A DNA stretch of 7,404 nucleotides from Salaquimonas sp. (GTDB lineage Bacteria > Pseudomonadota > Alphaproteobacteria > Rhizobiales > Rhizobiaceae), in the NCBI GenBank assembly GCA_024639745.1, contig JAHEHW010000078.1, positions 1-7,404 of the forward strand. Reading direction: 5' to 3'. The first letter of the stretch is position 1. The number at the start of each line of letters is the position of its first letter. The notes beneath the pieces are model-generated. The model saw nothing but the letters and a program-made list of their open reading frames with translations. It was not told the origin of the DNA and searched no databases. Position numbers and translations under genes: made by a program. This document shows, piece after piece, positions 5,865 to 7,404 of this stretch.

Positions 5865-6970
5865 CTAATCGATTTCCATGCCATCGAGCCCATATTTCTG
5901 GATCTTGTCGTAAAGCTTCTTCCGGGAAATCCCGAGCGCCTCGTAAGTTGACTTTATCTTGCCGCCATATCGTTTCAGCGCCGGCATGATAAGGTCGCGC
6001 TCATAGGCGGAAACCGCGCTTGCCAGATCATGTGGTTTCTTTTGTGCCGCACGCGTCTCGCCGTGATCGGTTGCCAAATCCGAGTACGAGACGATCGGCA
6101 TAGTTACGCAATTCGCGTATATTTCCGGGCCATTCCTTCGCTCGGAGTTTGGCGATCAGACTCTGGGAAATTTCGGGAATTTCCTTCCGATATCGCGCGC
6201 GGGCGAGACGGCACAGATGAAAAAACAGCTCCGGAATGTCTTCCTTGCGCTCACGTAATGGCGGAATGGAAAGGCTCACCACGTTGAGGCGGTAGAACAG
6301 ATCAGCCCGAAAGCACTTTTCCTTGCTAGCTGCTTCGAGATCGTCCTTCGTTGCCGCGACAAAGCGGATATCGACCGTTATAGGCTTGTTCGTGCCCAAA
6401 CGCTCCACTGATCGCTCCTCAAATACCCGCAGGAAATTCGCCTGTAAATCAAAGGGCATGGGCTCGATCAATTCAGCAGGCAGTGCTGCACGATTGAGCG
6501 CAACGAATGGTTTCTCACTGCGATCACTCGCCTGATGCATCGCACGCGACACGACTTCCTTCCTGGCCCCGGTCTCGGCCGTCACCAGCACATCGGTATT
6601 CGAACCGGCCACCGCCTGCACTTCCCCTCTCAATTTACGCATCGGCGGCGAGTTGCCGACCAGCTGATCGGAGAGGCTTCACTTGCAGGCAGGTTTTCCC
6701 GAAGAGTCCTGTTTTCAAGCACCAGCCGGCGCTTTTCACAGCCGCGTCGAACGATGTCTGCTAGTTTCGAAACGGGGAACGGCTTCTCCAGGAAATCATA
6801 AGCACCATCGCGCATGACTTTTACGGCGAGTGGTAAATCGGCATATCCGGTCACGAGGATAACGGGGAGCGCCGCCGAGAATGGCAAGCGAGAGTACAAT
6901 GCGGGACATCAGAATAAGGTTCACCAACTGGGAAGAGCGTTTCATGGCCTTATTCAACCACAGTTGGCAT
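5865..6970 (-). pseudogene. DctD-like sigma-54-dependent response regulator, multiply disrupted
   Basis: Remnants of an NtrC-family activator (normally about 440 residues) in several frames. The likely original start is the ATG at 6970 (MPTVV...), followed by a TAA at 6950-6952. A receiver fragment in a new frame (about 6899-6670) has [24 protein letters not shown] with the conserved Lys, and [17 protein letters not shown] one-base deletion near 6669-6671 breaks the frame. The next frame carries [10 protein letters not shown], a degenerate Walker A (AETGARKE against the family GETGTGKE, 6558-6579), then PAELIE joined directly to PMPFDLQANFLRV at about 6463. This loses some 36 residues including the GAFTGA loop and Walker B. 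Downstream are LGTNKPITVDIRFVAATK, FRADLFYRLNVVSL, PPLRERKEDIPEL and WPGNIRELRNYADR. A one-base insertion in a T-run near 6076-6078 shifts the frame to the intact Fis-type helix-turn-helix (ERDLIMPALKRYGG...YEALGISRKKLYDKIQKYGL). No active protein can be expected. The original target was presumably the dctPQM promoter next door. Confidence 0.88.
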
Positions 6971-7009
6971 CTGAAAAAATCCACCGGCTTCCACAACGAC
7001 TGGCAAGGG

Positions 7010-7404
7010 CTATTTGAGCGCGGCCGCATCGCGTGCCAATCCGGCGATTCCATCCCAGTCGCCTGCAGCCATCAGGTCCGCAGGCGCCACCCAAGATCCG
7101 CCGACACAAAGAACGTTCTCCAGCGCCAGATATTCCCTTGCATTCGCGAGGCTAACGCCACCAGTCGGACAAAACTTCAAGGAGGCCAGCGGCCCGCCAA
7201 CCGATTTCAGATAGCCCGGTCCGCCGGCTGCCGCCGCAGGAAAGAACTTCAGATGCCGATAGCCATGATGGTACGCATTCATCATTTCGCTGGCTGTTGC
7301 AACACCCGGCAAGAGGGGAACATCCTGCTCCTTCGCGGCCAAAAGCAGGTATTCCGGCGCGCCGGGAGAAACCATGAACCGGGCACCCGCATTGGTAACC
7401 GCTT
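7010..7404 (-). CDS. eda: 2-dehydro-3-deoxy-phosphogluconate (KDPG) aldolase, C-terminal part
   Basis: The open frame enters from the right edge and ends at TAG (7010-7012), giving 130 visible residues of a family of about 210. The N-terminal third, with the catalytic Glu, lies outside. Diagnostic segments are AGARFMVSPG, VPLLPGVATASEMMNAYHHGYRHLKFFPA with the Schiff-base Lys (visible residue 52, codon 7247-7249), KFCPTGGVSLANAREYLAL with the phosphate-binding loop, and NVLCVGGSWVAP. The enzyme splits KDPG into pyruvate and glyceraldehyde 3-phosphate, the last step of the Entner-Doudoroff pathway. A 2-keto-3-deoxy-6-phosphogalactonate aldolase is a less likely alternative. The Met at 7375 is internal (FMVSPG), not the start. 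The gene points toward the regulator pseudogene, whose presumed start lies 39 bases after the aldolase stop. Confidence 0.92.
   Translation of the reverse strand, partial: AVTNAGARFMVSPGAPEYLLLAAKEQDVPLLPGVATASEMMNAYHHGYRHLKFFPAAAAGGPGYLKSVGGPLASLKFCPTGGVSLANAREYLALENVLCVGGSWVAPADLMAAGDWDGIAGLARDAAALK

Noticed and set aside
6028..6642. A genuine short AAA+ protein starting at 6642
   Set aside because: Homologous sequence (DQLVGNSPP) continues upstream of that Met in the same frame, and GAFTGA and Walker B are missing, so it is a pseudogene segment.
6796..7053. 85-codon minus-strand open frame bridging the aldolase end and the regulator remnant
   Set aside because: It crosses the aldolase stop region in the wrong frame and covers the receiver remnant out of frame; it has no domain and is a by-product of the pseudogene decay.
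7010..7375. KDPG aldolase read as a complete small protein starting at the Met at 7375
   Set aside because: That Met is inside the conserved ARFMVSPG segment and the frame stays open to the window edge with family sequence, so the gene is truncated by the window, not short.

Overview
The window looks like chromosome from an alphaproteobacterium of the Hyphomicrobiales (Rhizobiaceae or Brucellaceae type). This is judged from protein style, moderate-to-high GC and the gene set: a LacI-family regulator, a C4-dicarboxylate-type TRAP transporter with a DctD-like sigma-54 activator, and a KDPG aldolase. The genus is an inference. I see no tRNA, rRNA, insertion sequence, CRISPR array or phage gene.

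Layout. Plus strand, left: the ligand-binding part of a LacI-family repressor (1-838, N-terminus outside the window), then a 121-base gap with a possible promoter and a small palindrome, then a complete class I/II PLP aminotransferase (960-2129). A strong hairpin terminator (2161-2190) separates this from the minus-strand block that converges on it. Minus strand, in transcription order: the C-terminal part of KDPG aldolase (7404-7010), a heavily damaged NtrC/DctD-type response-regulator pseudogene (6970-5865), a 230-base regulatory region, then dctP (5634-4633), dctQ (4527-3823) and dctM (3818-2202).

How it works together. DctP is a periplasmic binding protein, and DctQ and DctM are the small and large membrane subunits of one TRAP importer, most likely for C4-dicarboxylates. 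Upstream of dctP there is a textbook sigma-54 promoter (TGGCAC-N5-TTGC, GG-N10-GC spacing at 5691-5705). About 110 bases farther upstream is a 22-bp near-perfect dyad (5799-5820) that looks like an enhancer site for an NtrC-family activator. The natural candidate for that activator is the adjacent gene, but it is broken in several independent ways. It has two single-base frameshifts, a collapsed receiver N-terminus, a degenerate P-loop, and an in-frame deletion removing the GAFTGA loop and Walker B. The transporter and its sigma-54 control region look intact while the cognate activator is dead. This is the most interesting feature of the window.

I did not find a convincing previously undescribed system. 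The observations worth following are the orphaned sigma-54 control of dctPQM, the enlarged DctM, the hairpin between dctP and dctQ, and the linkage of KDPG aldolase to the regulator.
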